DNA from: Lysobacter sp.
GTDB taxonomy: Bacteria; Pseudomonadota; Gammaproteobacteria; Xanthomonadales; Xanthomonadaceae
Direction of reading: 5' to 3'
Assembly (NCBI GenBank): GCA_008015835.1
Contig: SSGH01000031.1
Span: 1 to 64,000 of the forward strand
Length of the DNA stretch: 64,000 bases
Shown here: positions 49,117 to 59,043 of the stretch, piece after piece
Position numbering within the stretch: the first letter of the stretch is position 1
Layout: each line of letters begins with the position of its first letter
Made by a program: the position numbers and the translations under genes
The notes under the pieces: generated by a model
Told to the model about the DNA's origin: nothing
What the model saw: only the letters and a program-made list of their open reading frames with translations
The model's database searches: none

Positions 49117-50135
49117 TGCATGCGATTCCGCATAGTGACGGTGTGCGCGAGATTGCGCTGGAGGACGTTGCCGTCGGTGCCGATGCGATCGGTGCCGGCC
49201 ATGGTCAACATCACGCGGACGGCGACGACGTTGCCCCAGTTGGCGACGGCGCCCGCATCGACGTAGTCGCCGGTATTGCGGACCAGATACTGCAGGTCCA
49301 TATCGTTCACGCCGCTGACGATTTCTTCGTTGCGGGTGGCCGCGTTGCCGCCGGCGTTGGTGAGAACGGTGCGGAACAGCGAGCGTCCGCCGTTGGCGTT
49401 GTTGCCGATGTACCAACGGGACGCCTGCACCTTGACGATGGTCGAGCCGGGGCCGTAGGTGTGGGGCGTGCCGACCGCGGACCCGCAATTGGTCGGGAAC
49501 CCGAGCCCCTTCGAACAGTTACCGGGCGCGCCGGCGCCGTTGTTGTGCACGATGTTGTCGTTGATGCCGGGCGACGCGTTGGTGACCTGCAAGACGGTGG
49601 ACTGCAGGAAATCGCAGACCATGATGATGTCGCCGGGCGACAGCGGATGGTTGACGGTATTGACCTTGAATTCCGCCGAAGGGGCGTTGTGGCTCACCAC
49701 GGTCACGCCGCTGATGTTATCGGCGGATTTCAGCTCGATGGCGTCGGTGCCGTTCACGCGCCCGCCCACGCCGCCGGCGAACGGGAATGTACCGTCATTG
49801 TCTTCGTAGCCGATGACGGCGTTGTTCCAGTTGCTCCACCAGTTGGCGGCGGCGTTGTTCAACACGTTGGCCGCCGGCAAATCCTGTGCGCACGGGTTGC
49901 CCGCCGCTTGGCGGATATCGCGCGACATCATCTCGAACGACACGCGGCCGCCCTCCTGCACGCGCGCCATCGATTCGGTGGCGCGATAGGTTTGGCGGTT
50001 GGAGATGAAAATGGCGCTGGCGCTGGCGACGACGACCATCCCGATCACCATCGAGATCATCAGTTCGACCAAGCTCAGGCCGTGGATGCGCGAACGAGCC
50101 TGGAGGCGGCGCGGAGAGCGACGATGCGTAGTCAT
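49113..50135 (-). CDS. pilW: Minor pilin PilW
   Basis: 340 residues. RIHG|LSLVELMISMVIGMVV is the prepilin signal with Glu5. The globular part contains EGGRVSFEMMSRDIRQAAG, a conserved PilW region. The longer upstream frame is a shadow of pilV. Works with PilV, PilX and PilY1. Confidence 0.92.
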   Translation of the reverse strand: MTTHRRSPRRLQARSRIHGLSLVELMISMVIGMVVVASASAIFISNRQTYRATESMARVQEGGRVSFEMMSRDIRQAAGNPCAQDLPAANVLNNAAANWWSNWNNAVIGYEDNDGTFPFAGGVGGRVNGTDAIELKSADNISGVTVVSHNAPSAEFKVNTVNHPLSPGDIIMVCDFLQSTVLQVTNASPGINDNIVHNNGAGAPGNCSKGLGFPTNCGSAVGTPHTYGPGSTIVKVQASRWYIGNNANGGRSLFRTVLTNAGGNAATRNEEIVSGVNDMDLQYLVRNTGDYVDAGAVANWGNVVAVRVMLTMAGTDRIGTDGNVLQRNLAHTVTMRNRMQ

Positions 50136-50146
50136 TCGGGCCGGAC

Positions 50147-50638
50147 TCAGATGCGGGAAGTGGTGGTGAAGCTTTGATTGACGACGCCGCCGGTCCCGCG
50201 CGTATCGTCCCATCGCACGACGACCGTGCAGGCGTCGACGACGCAGTTGATCGAGCCGCAGGCGCTCGCGCCCAGATCGCGCTGCATGATCGTGAGCCAC
50301 GCGCGTTGATCGTTCTGGGCCAACGTGCCGCCGGCGGGGGCGACGCAGGTCATCGCGAGGTTGTAGTCGCCGGCGCGCGCGGCCGCCGGATTGGCGCGCA
50401 TCGAATCGAAGATCGCGTACGCGTGGACCACGCCCTGGCTGCGCTCCATCGCGCTCAGGCTGTTCTTCAGCGCCGTCGCCTGCAGCGCGGCGATGCCGAG
50501 CAGGCCGATCGCGAGAATGAGCACGGCGACGAGCACTTCGACCATGCCGACGCCGCGCTGGGCGCTCGACGAGGACATCGCGCCGCGGCGAAAGGCTCGG
50601 CGGCCGAAATTCTGGGGTTGCGAAAAAGGTAGGCGCAT
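50147..50638 (-). CDS. pilV: Minor pilin PilV
   Basis: 163 residues. QRG|VGMVEVLVAVLILAIGLLG is a PilV-type prepilin signal. An upstream leader of about 28 residues is long, and an internal Met at residue 21 (MSSSSAQRG) may be the real start. Eleven bases separate it from pilW. Confidence 0.9.
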   Translation of the reverse strand: MRLPFSQPQNFGRRAFRRGAMSSSSAQRGVGMVEVLVAVLILAIGLLGIAALQATALKNSLSAMERSQGVVHAYAIFDSMRANPAAARAGDYNLAMTCVAPAGGTLAQNDQRAWLTIMQRDLGASACGSINCVVDACTVVVRWDDTRGTGGVVNQSFTTTSRI

Positions 50639-50640
50639 GG

Positions 50641-51282
50641 TCAGTTCGGCGATGGGTTGCAGATGTTCGTCGCCGGGACGGCGGCATCGATGTTGGCGCG
50701 GCCGCCGGCGGCGATGCGGATATCGCGGGCGTTCAAATTCGGCGTATCGGTCGGCATGCAGACCCGGAGGGTGCCGGCCAAGAGCGTGTTGGTGCCGTTC
50801 TGGTAGGCCAAGCCGTCCGAGCGGAAGACCACGCGGTTGTTGGGCAGATTGGTGCCTCTGACCAGCATCGGGTTCTCGACGTTGCCGGTGCGGACGAGTT
50901 CGTCGGCGTCGGCCACGTTGTCGTTATCGCGGTCGTTGAACACGCCCCAGCCCGGCCAAGGATCGCCGCCGTTGCAGCCCACCGGGTTGAGGGGATTCAT
51001 CGAACAGAAGATCACGCGGCGGTTGGCGCGCACCGCTTCGGCGCGCGCGAACTGCAGGCCGCCGATGATTTCGTTGGCGTTGCCGGTGATGCGGCTGGAG
51101 TTGATCACGGCGGTGATCTGCGGCAGCGCGACCGCGGTCAGAATCGACAGGACCACCAGCACGACGACCAGTTCGACGATGCTGAAGCCGGCGACCCGGC
51201 GCATGCCGTGGCGACGACCGGGACGGCCTCGGCGGCGGTCGACGCGGTTGCCGTCGATATGGCCTTCGGAATGAGATCGCAT
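50641..51282 (-). CDS. fimT: FimT/GspH-type minor pilin
   Basis: 213 residues. RVAG|FSIVELVVVLVVLSIL is the prepilin signal (Glu5 present), then GGLQFARAEAVRANRRVIFC, typical of FimT/FimU. The start MRSHSE is supported by GGGAGG five bases upstream. First gene of the minor pilin operon. In other bacteria FimT-like pilins can bind DNA in natural transformation. Confidence 0.9.
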   Translation of the reverse strand: MRSHSEGHIDGNRVDRRRGRPGRRHGMRRVAGFSIVELVVVLVVLSILTAVALPQITAVINSSRITGNANEIIGGLQFARAEAVRANRRVIFCSMNPLNPVGCNGGDPWPGWGVFNDRDNDNVADADELVRTGNVENPMLVRGTNLPNNRVVFRSDGLAYQNGTNTLLAGTLRVCMPTDTPNLNARDIRIAAGGRANIDAAVPATNICNPSPN

Positions 51283-51436
51283 GTCGCCTCCCTGATCGAT
51301 GGCGGCCAGCATAGGCGGGGGCTCGCGAGGCGACTAGCGCATGGCCGATGGGCGGCCCGCGCAGCGGCATAAGCGGCACCCCCTGCCCCGGATGCGCCCC
51401 GCAGGGCATCATGGCCTCCCCGATCCCGAGCGCCGT

Positions 51437-52459
51437 ATGCCCGCCACGCCCCTCCCGTACACCCCGCTCGACAGCCTGTGGCAAGGGCGGGTCGTGATCT
51501 GGGTGCTGCTCGCGGGCGAGGGGCTCGCCACGGTGCTGACCCTGGCTTACGACGAGCCGCAGGGGCGCTGGGTCCGCTTCGGCTTGCTTTCGCTGCTGGT
51601 GCAATGGATCGCCCTGCTGACGCTCGGCGGCCTCTACGTGCTGCGTCGCACGCTGCGCACGCGCCGTCCGCAAACCGTCGCCTACGTCGCGTTGGCGCTG
51701 TTGGTGCTCGTCACGCTGGCCGTGGTGCATCTGTTCTGGTGGACGATGGGCATGTCCAGCGCTTGGCAGGTGGAGCGCGGCGACATTCTGCTGCGCAGCG
51801 TCGGCATCGCGCTGGTGGTGGGCTGGCTCGGCCTCGCGGCGTTCCAAAACCACTGGAACGCGCGACAGCTCGCCGTGCGCGCCAAACAGGCCGAGCTCAC
51901 CGCGCTGCAGGCCCGAGTGCGTCCGCATTTTCTGTTCAATACCCTCAACACCGGCGCCGCATTGGTGCATCTGCGGCCGGACGAAGCCGAACAATTGCTG
52001 TTGGATTTGGCGGATCTTTTTCGCGCCGCCTTGGGCGGGCCGCGCGAGATTCCGCTGGACGAGGAACTGGCGCTGATCCGTCGCTATCTGGAAATCGAAT
52101 CGCTGCGGTTCCGCGACCGCCTGCGCGTGCGCTGGACGTTGCCCGACGCGCTGCCGGAGGTACGCGTGCCGACGTTGTCGATCCAGCCGCTGGTGGAGAA
52201 CGCGATCAAGCACGGGATCGAACGCATCCCCGGCGGCGGCGAACTGTCGATCGCGGTCGTCGCCGAAGACGATGAGGTGCGGATCGCGATCGAGAACCCC
52301 TACCCGATCGACAGCGAAGCCGAAACGCGCGGTCACAACGTCGGTTTGCCGGCGTCGGCCGCGCAAATCGAGGCGTTCACCGAAGGCCGCGGCGGCATCG
52401 AAACGCGCTCGGCCGACGGCGTGTTCACCGCGACGGTGCGGCTGCCGCTGCGCGAATGA
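51437..52459 (+). CDS. LytS/AlgZ-type sensor histidine kinase
   Basis: 340 residues. Four membrane segments in the first 140 residues, then a His_kinase domain with ARVRPHFLFNTLN (His164) and IQPLVENAIKHGI as the N-box. No HisKA-type dimerisation domain, as usual for the LytS/AlgZ group. The matching LytTR response regulator (AlgR-type) is not adjacent in this window. In pseudomonads and xanthomonads this pair controls pilin and surface genes, so closeness to the pil operon may matter. Confidence 0.85.
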   Translation: MPATPLPYTPLDSLWQGRVVIWVLLAGEGLATVLTLAYDEPQGRWVRFGLLSLLVQWIALLTLGGLYVLRRTLRTRRPQTVAYVALALLVLVTLAVVHLFWWTMGMSSAWQVERGDILLRSVGIALVVGWLGLAAFQNHWNARQLAVRAKQAELTALQARVRPHFLFNTLNTGAALVHLRPDEAEQLLLDLADLFRAALGGPREIPLDEELALIRRYLEIESLRFRDRLRVRWTLPDALPEVRVPTLSIQPLVENAIKHGIERIPGGGELSIAVVAEDDEVRIAIENPYPIDSEAETRGHNVGLPASAAQIEAFTEGRGGIETRSADGVFTATVRLPLRE

Positions 52460-52517
52460 ACCCGGGCCGAGGCGCCGATCCGCCTGCGGATCGTTCGCCC
52501 CGACGCCGCCGTTGGGT

Positions 52518-53921
52518 TCAGGCGATCACTTCGTAGCAGGGCCGGTACGCGCCGGAAATTTTCATGCGTCGCTGTTCGACGAAGGCGCGCAGCAGCGCAT
52601 CGAGCGACTGCATGATGCCGGGGTCGCCGGAAATCCGGAACGGGCCGTGCGCTTCGATGCGGCGCAGGCCGTCTTCCTTCACGTTGCCGGCGACGATGCC
52701 GGAAAACGCGCGGCGCAGATCGGCCGCGAGTTCGTGCGGCTTACGGCCGTGATGCAGATCGAGCGCAGCCATCGCCTCATGCGTCGGAACGAACGGCTGC
52801 TGGAACGCCAGCGGAATCTCCAGCGACCAGTTGAAGAAGAACGAGTCTTTCTCGGCGATGCGGTACTCGCGCACTTTGCGGATGCCCGCGGCCATGCGCT
52901 TGGCCACTTTGTCCGGGTCGGCGACGATGATTTCGTAGCGCGAGGCCGCATCGTCGCCCAGCGTGAGGCGGATGAACTTGTCGATCTGTTCGAAGTACGG
53001 CGCGGCGCTGGTCGGGCCGGTCAGGATGAACGGGAACGGCAGCTTGGCGTTCTCCTCGCGCAGCAGAATGCCGAGCAAATACAGGATCTCTTCGGCCGTG
53101 CCGACGCCGCCCGGGAACACGATGATGCCGTGGCCCATGCGCACGAAAGCTTCGAGACGTTTCTCGATGTCCGGCATGATCACCAGATGATTCACGATCG
53201 GGTTCGGCGACTCCGCGGCGATGATGCCCGGCTCGGTGATGCCGATGTAACGCATGCGGCGATGGCGTTGTTTCGCGTGCGCGATCGTCGCGCCCTTCAT
53301 CGGCCCTTTCATCGCGCCCGGGCCGCAGCCCGTGCAGATGTCCAAACCGCGCAGGCCGAGGTCGTAACCGACTTGCTTGGTGTAGAGATATTCCTCGCGA
53401 TTGATCGAATGGCCGCCCCAGCAGACGACGAGGTTCGGGTCGATCGGATGCAGGATGCGCGCGTTGCGCAGCAAGCCGAACACCGCGTCGGTGATGCCCT
53501 CGGACGTGCTCAAATCGCGCGCGCCGGATTTGCCGTTGTTCAATTCGATCGCGGTGTAGGCCAAATCGCGCACCACCGCGAACAGCAATTCGGCCACGCC
53601 GCGGATAATCTCGCCGTCGACGAAAGCCATCGCCGGCGCGGCGACCAAGTCGATGCGCACGCCGCGATCCTGCTGCAGCACCTGAATGTCGAAATCCGGA
53701 TACAGCTCGCGCGCCGCGCGCGGGTCGTCGGAGGCGCTACCGCTGGTGAGCACCGCCAGCGCGCAGCGGCGCAACAATTCGTGCATGCCGCCGGTGGACG
53801 CGTCGCGCAGGCGCGCGACTTCGTCGCGAGACAGCACATCGAGCCCGCCGCGCGGGTAAATGGACGCATTGACCGTCGGCAGCGCCGAGGCGGAGGAATG
53901 GGAGGACGCGGAATCTTTCAT
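52518..53921 (-). CDS. ppnN: Pyrimidine/purine nucleotide 5'-monophosphate nucleosidase
   Basis: 467 residues, family length. Rossmann-like LOG domain with VCWGGHSINREEYLYTKQVG and FPGGVGTAEEILYLLGIL (nucleotide-cleaving loop). The N-terminal extension and C-terminal region match YgdH/PpnN, which hydrolyses NMPs to base and ribose 5-phosphate and responds to (p)ppGpp in E. coli. Confidence 0.93.
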   Translation of the reverse strand: MKDSASSHSSASALPTVNASIYPRGGLDVLSRDEVARLRDASTGGMHELLRRCALAVLTSGSASDDPRAARELYPDFDIQVLQQDRGVRIDLVAAPAMAFVDGEIIRGVAELLFAVVRDLAYTAIELNNGKSGARDLSTSEGITDAVFGLLRNARILHPIDPNLVVCWGGHSINREEYLYTKQVGYDLGLRGLDICTGCGPGAMKGPMKGATIAHAKQRHRRMRYIGITEPGIIAAESPNPIVNHLVIMPDIEKRLEAFVRMGHGIIVFPGGVGTAEEILYLLGILLREENAKLPFPFILTGPTSAAPYFEQIDKFIRLTLGDDAASRYEIIVADPDKVAKRMAAGIRKVREYRIAEKDSFFFNWSLEIPLAFQQPFVPTHEAMAALDLHHGRKPHELAADLRRAFSGIVAGNVKEDGLRRIEAHGPFRISGDPGIMQSLDALLRAFVEQRRMKISGAYRPCYEVIA

Positions 53922-54028
53922 GACGTGTCTGTCGTTGTTCGTCGTTTATCGGGTCCGGGCGACTTTATCGCAGCGGCATCGGGATGAACAGTCGCGATGC
54001 CGCGCGTCGGATGCGCGCCCGGAGAAAG

Positions 54029-54056
54029 AAAACGGCCGGGTTTCCCCGGCCGTTTT
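54029..54056 (-). terminator. Terminator of the TonB receptor gene
   Basis: On the minus strand, GAAAACGGCCGGGG-AAA-CCCGGCCGTTTTC, a long stem with T-runs, 27 bases after the receptor stop. Confidence 0.8.
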
Positions 54057-54082
54057 CGCAGCGAAACGAGACCTTCGCCGAA

Positions 54083-57000
54083 TCAGAACTTGTAGCGCAA
54101 GCTGATCTGCGCCGACCAACGCGAGATGCCGCGGTCGTCGTAGATGTTGGTGCCGTCCGGGGTATTGAAGCGGTACACGTACTTGCCGGTGCCCGGATCG
54201 ATACCGCCGTACTCGACGACGCCGCGCATGCCCGGGAAGCCGACTTCCTCGATCACGCCCCAGTCCTTGTTCAGCAGGTTGCCGACGTTGGCGATGTCGA
54301 GCGCGATTTCGGCCTTGTGGCCTTCCATGAAGCCCGGCAGCTCTTGCGAGACGCGCAGATCGAACTGGTTCACCCACGTGCCGCGCGCGGCGTTGCGGCC
54401 GGCGATCTGGCCGCGATGGCTGCGCAGGTACTCGTTGCTCTGCAGATACGCCCAGAACGCGGCTTCTTCGGCCGGCGTGCCGAACAGCACGTCGCCGGGG
54501 GCCGCCGGGATGTACAGCAGATCGTTGTTGCGACCGTCGCCGTTGGCGTCGTTATCGAAGGTGTAGCTGTACGGACGACCGCTACGGCCTTCGTAGAACA
54601 AACCGACCGAGGTGGTGTTGTCGCCGAAGAAGTCGTGCTTCCAGTTCACCGCCGCGGTGAAGCGGTCGCGGATCTCGTAGTTCGAGCGCGAAGCGACTTC
54701 TTCGTTGGCGCCGAAGATCGCCACGTTGCCCAACTGCGAGCTGGAGGTCGAGCTGGTCAGCGGGCTGACTTCCTTCGCATTGGTGTAGGTGTACGCCAAC
54801 TGCCAGGACCAATCGCTTTCGCGGCTGAACGGCTTCTCGAGCGAGACCGTCAACTGCTGGCTTTCGCCCTTGCTGGTCGGGCTCGCGATCAACGCATCGT
54901 TGTAGCTGTTGTTGCTGCCGGCGCGCGAGGTGACGGTGCCGGTGGAGTTGCCCAGGTTGTTCCAGCGCGTCGGGTTACGGCCGTTGGCGTCCCAGTAGAT
55001 CGGGCGACCGTCTTGACCCACGGCCTGCACCGCGCCGAGATTCAACTGCTGATAGAAGATGCCTTCCTTCACGTCGGTCGCGACGATTTCGGCGCCGAAC
55101 ACCATGCCCCAGATCGGCAATTCGGTATCGAACGCGAGGTTGGCTTTCCACACCGACGGCTGACCGAGGTCCGGATCGACGAAGTCGATCGACTGACGGC
55201 CCGGGATACCGCCCGAGAGCGCGACCGGCAACTGCGCGTTGGGGTTCGGCGAGAACAGGTTGGTGCCGTTCGAGTCGAGGTAGTCGATGTACGAGATACC
55301 GTTGTTCGAGTACGGGTTGGACAGCCACACCGAGGCGGCCGCGCCCTGGAACAGACCGAAACCGCCGCGCACCTGCATCTGGCGCTCGCCGTCGAAGCGA
55401 TAGTTGAAGCCGACGCGCGGTTCGAGCAGGCCGTTGCCGTCGATGGTCGCGCTGTTGTCGAAGCCGAAACCGCCGGTCATGCGGCCGGCGACGACCGGGC
55501 CGACCGGGGCCGAAGCCGCGGCGTTGTACAGCGGCGAGTTCTTCACCATCGGCTCGTCGTAACGCAGGCCGAAGGTCAGGGTCAGGTTGTCGTTGACCAC
55601 CCACGAATCCTGCACGAACAGGCCGACGTTCTTGATGCCCCAGATCGCGGCCATGTTGTCGCGATTGCCGCCCTGCGGATAGAACAACTGGTAGCGGCTG
55701 GAGACGCCCGATTCGAACGACTGCGCGCAGCCGGCGCCGAACTGGGGCGTGGTCGCGGTGCGGATGCAGTTGAAGGTGTACACGCCGTTGGTGCGGCGGC
55801 CGAACAGGTTGTAGATATCGTTGTCTTCGTAATCGAAGCCGAACTTCAGGCTGTGATCGCCGACGAACAAGTTGGCGGCGAAGAACGCGTTCCAGGTCTC
55901 GGTCGTGAGGACGTTGGCGTGGGTGTTCTCTTCGGTGCCGAGGTTCAGCGTCGCGCCGCCGATGCGGACCGCGATGGCCGGCAAATCGGCCAGCGGGTTA
56001 CGGATCGCGGAGTAGTCGCGGAACGAGACTTTGGCTTCGGTCGAGAAGTTTTCGGTCCAGTCGCTGTACAGCGCGCCGGTGTAGGTTTCCAGATCGAAGT
56101 CGCGAGCGTACTGGTACGAGCTCAGCGCGAGGCTGGTGGCGCCGAAGCCGTTGAGGTTGGCCTGGCTCTGCTCGGACTTGCCGTAGCGGAAGCTGGCGCG
56201 GTGCTTATCGCTGATGTTCCAGTCGATCTTGACGCCGTACTCTTCGGCTTCCGTGTCGAGCGCGGGCAGCGCCAGCGTGCCGGGGTTGAAGCCCCACACG
56301 TTGTTGGCGATGCGCAAGACTTCGTCGATCTGCGCCTGGGTGATGTTGACGATGTTGCTGGCGCCCGAGCCGACCGGGCCGCTGCTGGCGCCGGTGCCGA
56401 CGAACAGTTCCTTACCGGTGTACTTCTCGTAGTTGGCGAAGAAGAACAGCTTGTCCTTCACGATCGGGCCGCCGAGGGTGAAGCCGTAGGTCTGCTCGTT
56501 GTCGAACAGCACCGGACGCACGTTGTTCTGGTTCTTGCCCGACCAATCGTTGTCGCGATAGATGCCGTAGACCGAACCGTGGAATTCGTTGGTGCCCGAC
56601 TTGGTGACGGCGTTGATCACGCCGCCGGTGCCGCCCGAGATGGTCACGTCGTAGTTGGCGACGTCGACCGCGATTTCGTCGATGACGTCGAGCGAGAACG
56701 GCTGCTTCGGCGTGGGCAGGCTGTTCGATTCCAGGCCGAACGCGTCGTTGGTGCTGATGCCGTCGACGCGGATCGCGTTGTAGCGCGGGTTCTGGCCGCC
56801 GACCGAGATTTCGTTGCGCGACTTGTCCGTCTGCGCGATGCGGGGGTCGAAGCGGACGTAGTCCTGCAGATTGCGGTTGATCGACGAGTAGGTTTCGATC
56901 TGCTGGCGGGTCACGTTGGAGCCCGAACCCATCTTGTCGGAAGCGAACACCTGGCTGAAGCCGCTGGCGGTGACCTGGATGGTTTCCAGCTCGTCGGCGC

Positions 57001-57340
57001 CGAACGCGATGTTGATTTGCGAGACTTCGTCGAGGTTGAGGTAGACGTCGTCCTGGCTCTGCGAACCGCCGTCGCTGTTCGCGGTGATCTTGTACGGGCC
57101 GCCGACGCGCAGACCGCGCGCGTTGTAGCGACCGGCGGCGTCGGTGGTGACGCGGCTGACGGTGCCCGATTCGACGTGGACGATCGTCACTTCGGCGCCG
57201 GACACCGGCTGGCCGTCGGCGTTCAACACTTGACCGCCCACACCCGCGGAGGTGCTCTGGGCGAAAGCGGGCGCCACGGCGAGTGCGGCGAGCAATCCGA
57301 TCGAAAGTTTCGACAGTCGGATACGGCTGGAATGGTTCAT
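54083..57340 (-). CDS. Oar-like TonB-dependent outer membrane receptor
   Basis: 1,085 residues. Signal peptide ending near PAFA|QS. An N-terminal carboxypeptidase-regulatory/CNA-B-like domain (about 30-110, GGQVLNADGQPVSGAEVTI) is followed by a plug (about 120-235, with GGTGGVINAVTKSGTNEFHG) and a beta-barrel ending in SLRYKF with terminal Phe. This matches the Oar family of myxobacteria and xanthomonads. The substrate is unknown; large peptides or glycans are usual. No TonB-box was identified with confidence. Confidence 0.92.
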   Translation of the reverse strand: MNHSSRIRLSKLSIGLLAALAVAPAFAQSTSAGVGGQVLNADGQPVSGAEVTIVHVESGTVSRVTTDAAGRYNARGLRVGGPYKITANSDGGSQSQDDVYLNLDEVSQINIAFGADELETIQVTASGFSQVFASDKMGSGSNVTRQQIETYSSINRNLQDYVRFDPRIAQTDKSRNEISVGGQNPRYNAIRVDGISTNDAFGLESNSLPTPKQPFSLDVIDEIAVDVANYDVTISGGTGGVINAVTKSGTNEFHGSVYGIYRDNDWSGKNQNNVRPVLFDNEQTYGFTLGGPIVKDKLFFFANYEKYTGKELFVGTGASSGPVGSGASNIVNITQAQIDEVLRIANNVWGFNPGTLALPALDTEAEEYGVKIDWNISDKHRASFRYGKSEQSQANLNGFGATSLALSSYQYARDFDLETYTGALYSDWTENFSTEAKVSFRDYSAIRNPLADLPAIAVRIGGATLNLGTEENTHANVLTTETWNAFFAANLFVGDHSLKFGFDYEDNDIYNLFGRRTNGVYTFNCIRTATTPQFGAGCAQSFESGVSSRYQLFYPQGGNRDNMAAIWGIKNVGLFVQDSWVVNDNLTLTFGLRYDEPMVKNSPLYNAAASAPVGPVVAGRMTGGFGFDNSATIDGNGLLEPRVGFNYRFDGERQMQVRGGFGLFQGAAASVWLSNPYSNNGISYIDYLDSNGTNLFSPNPNAQLPVALSGGIPGRQSIDFVDPDLGQPSVWKANLAFDTELPIWGMVFGAEIVATDVKEGIFYQQLNLGAVQAVGQDGRPIYWDANGRNPTRWNNLGNSTGTVTSRAGSNNSYNDALIASPTSKGESQQLTVSLEKPFSRESDWSWQLAYTYTNAKEVSPLTSSTSSSQLGNVAIFGANEEVASRSNYEIRDRFTAAVNWKHDFFGDNTTSVGLFYEGRSGRPYSYTFDNDANGDGRNNDLLYIPAAPGDVLFGTPAEEAAFWAYLQSNEYLRSHRGQIAGRNAARGTWVNQFDLRVSQELPGFMEGHKAEIALDIANVGNLLNKDWGVIEEVGFPGMRGVVEYGGIDPGTGKYVYRFNTPDGTNIYDDRGISRWSAQISLRYKF

Positions 57341-57659
57341 TGCGCTTAACCTCGGAGGAGTGAAGACGATGCGTTAGGTCGTGCGATTCGAGCGACGCCG
57401 GAGCGCCGTGGATCAATAGCCGGGGGAATTCGCGAAACGGGCCGCGATTCGCGGCCACCGTTATTAACTATAGGTTAACACGATAAGCACTTGAGGTGAC
57501 ACTCTAATGACAGACGGTCATGGGCCAAGTCATTGAAATTAATGGCTGAACGTTCTTCAGAAACCACTTTAGAGACGAGCCGGAAACCACGATATTTCGG
57601 TCGCGGACATCGGCTCGCGCGACGCGATACCGACCGTGGTCGATCGCCTCGTCCTCGCC
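57341..57659. promoter_or_regulatory. Upstream region of the TonB receptor
   Basis: A 319-bp gene-free, AT-richer stretch. It holds a palindrome TTAACTATAGGTTAA (57464-57478) and a hairpin GGCCGCG-ATT-CGCGGCC (about 57440-57456). On the minus strand TATAGT in the palindrome is a possible -10; no good -35 was found. Nothing else recognised. Confidence 0.4.
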
Positions 57660-58256
57660 TCAACCGCCGCCGAGATTGAGGTATTTGGCGATGCCGTCGA
57701 GGAACATTTGCACCGAAATCGCGACCAGCAGCATGCCCATCAGGCGTTCGACCGCGGTCAGCACGCGCTGGCCCAACCATCGGTACAGATAGGTCGCGGA
57801 AAACAGGATGAGCGCGGTGGCGCCCCAGGCGATCGTGAGCGCGAGGCTCCAGTCGCCTAAGCGCTGCGGATTGTCGCTGCCCATCAGGATCACCGCGGCC
57901 ATGCCGGACGGGCCGGCGATCAGCGGAATGGCCATCGGCACGATGAACGGCTCGCCGTCCGGAAGCTCGCCCATCAGGCCCTCCGGCGGCGGGAAAATCA
58001 TCCGGATGCCGATCAGGAACAGCACGATGCCGCCGGCGATCGACACCGACTCCTGACGCAGATGCATCAGCTCCAGGGCGTATTTGCCGCCCCAAAGGAA
58101 CGCCATCAGCACGCCGAGCGCGATCAGCAGTTCGCGCGCCAGGACGATCCGCTGCCGGCGCGGCGGCAGGCCGCGCAGCATGCTCAGGAACACCGGGATA
58201 TTGCCCAGCGGGTCGAGAATCAGAAACAGCAGCAGCGCCGCCGAGGCGATGCTCAC
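57660..58256 (-). CDS. MarC-family membrane protein
   Basis: 198 residues, six membrane segments. LFLILDPLGNIPVFLSML and IPLIAGPSGMAAVILM are MarC signatures. The function is not firmly known (once proposed in multidrug resistance, not confirmed). GTG 58256 overlaps the SDR stop (GTGA), giving translational coupling. Confidence 0.9.
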   Translation of the reverse strand: MSIASAALLLFLILDPLGNIPVFLSMLRGLPPRRQRIVLARELLIALGVLMAFLWGGKYALELMHLRQESVSIAGGIVLFLIGIRMIFPPPEGLMGELPDGEPFIVPMAIPLIAGPSGMAAVILMGSDNPQRLGDWSLALTIAWGATALILFSATYLYRWLGQRVLTAVERLMGMLLVAISVQMFLDGIAKYLNLGGG

Positions 58257-59041
58257 GCCGATGGGTTCCAGATCGCGCCGCGATGCGCGATGCCCGCCGC
58301 CGACAGCAATTCGACGCAGGCGGCGGCGTACTCCGCAGCGTCGCGCGCGGCGTCCGGCGCGTCCTCGACGTAGGCCCGCGCGCGCAGCGGCGTGCGCATC
58401 GGCCCAGGCGCCAGCGCCGCGACCCGCACGGAGGACGCCGCGAGTTCCGCGTGCAGCATCTTCGCGAGCGACGCATTGGCCGCCTGGGCGATGCCGTACC
58501 CGCCCCAGTAGGCGGCGGAGGTGCGTTCGGGGGCATCCAGCGCGAACACCACCGCGGCGTCGGCCGCGCGCCGCAGCGCGGGCAAGCAGGCCTGGGTCAG
58601 CCACCAGCGTGCGGTGAGGTTGATGTGCAGATCGCGCGCGAACGTGGCCGGTTCGGTGTTTTCCAGCGGGGTCAACCCGGGAAACGAAGCCGCGACGTGC
58701 AGCACGCCGTCCAGGCGGCCCAGCCCGGTCTCGATGCGCTCGGCCATGTCCGCATAGTCGTCGGGCGTGGCGCCCTCCAAATCCAGCGGATACAGCAGCG
58801 CTTCGCCGCCGTCGCGCACGATGGCGTCGTAGACGCGATTGAGCTTGGGCACTTTGCGCCCCAGCAGCACGACGCTGGCGCCCGCGGCGGCGCAGGCGCG
58901 CGACGCCGCGAAGCCCAAGCCGCCATGCGCGCCGACGATCAGGACGACGCGTTCGTTCAGTGCGCGTTCGTTCGAAGCGCGCTCGTCTGCAGCGCGCTCG
59001 CCCGTAGGCTCGACGGAGGCGTTCGCGCCGGAAACCGGCAT
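58253..59041 (-). CDS. Short-chain dehydrogenase/reductase
   Basis: 262 residues. An N-terminal cofactor motif VGAHGGLGFAASR (TGxxxGxG-like), then VLHVAASF in place of the usual NNAG, and WGGYGIAQAA with Tyr and a diverged catalytic segment (Lys of YxxxK replaced by Gln-Ala). The active site therefore looks atypical. The first 30 residues are a repetitive ER/ADERA stretch. It starts two bases after grxD. Confidence 0.78.
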   Translation of the reverse strand: MPVSGANASVEPTGERAADERASNERALNERVVLIVGAHGGLGFAASRACAAAGASVVLLGRKVPKLNRVYDAIVRDGGEALLYPLDLEGATPDDYADMAERIETGLGRLDGVLHVAASFPGLTPLENTEPATFARDLHINLTARWWLTQACLPALRRAADAAVVFALDAPERTSAAYWGGYGIAQAANASLAKMLHAELAASSVRVAALAPGPMRTPLRARAYVEDAPDAARDAAEYAAACVELLSAAGIAHRGAIWNPSA

Positions 59042-59043
59042 GG

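Noticed and set aside
53984-57349. A 1,121-codon plus-strand open frame opposite the TonB receptor.
   Set aside because: Antisense shadow; the receptor on the minus strand has signal peptide, plug and barrel.
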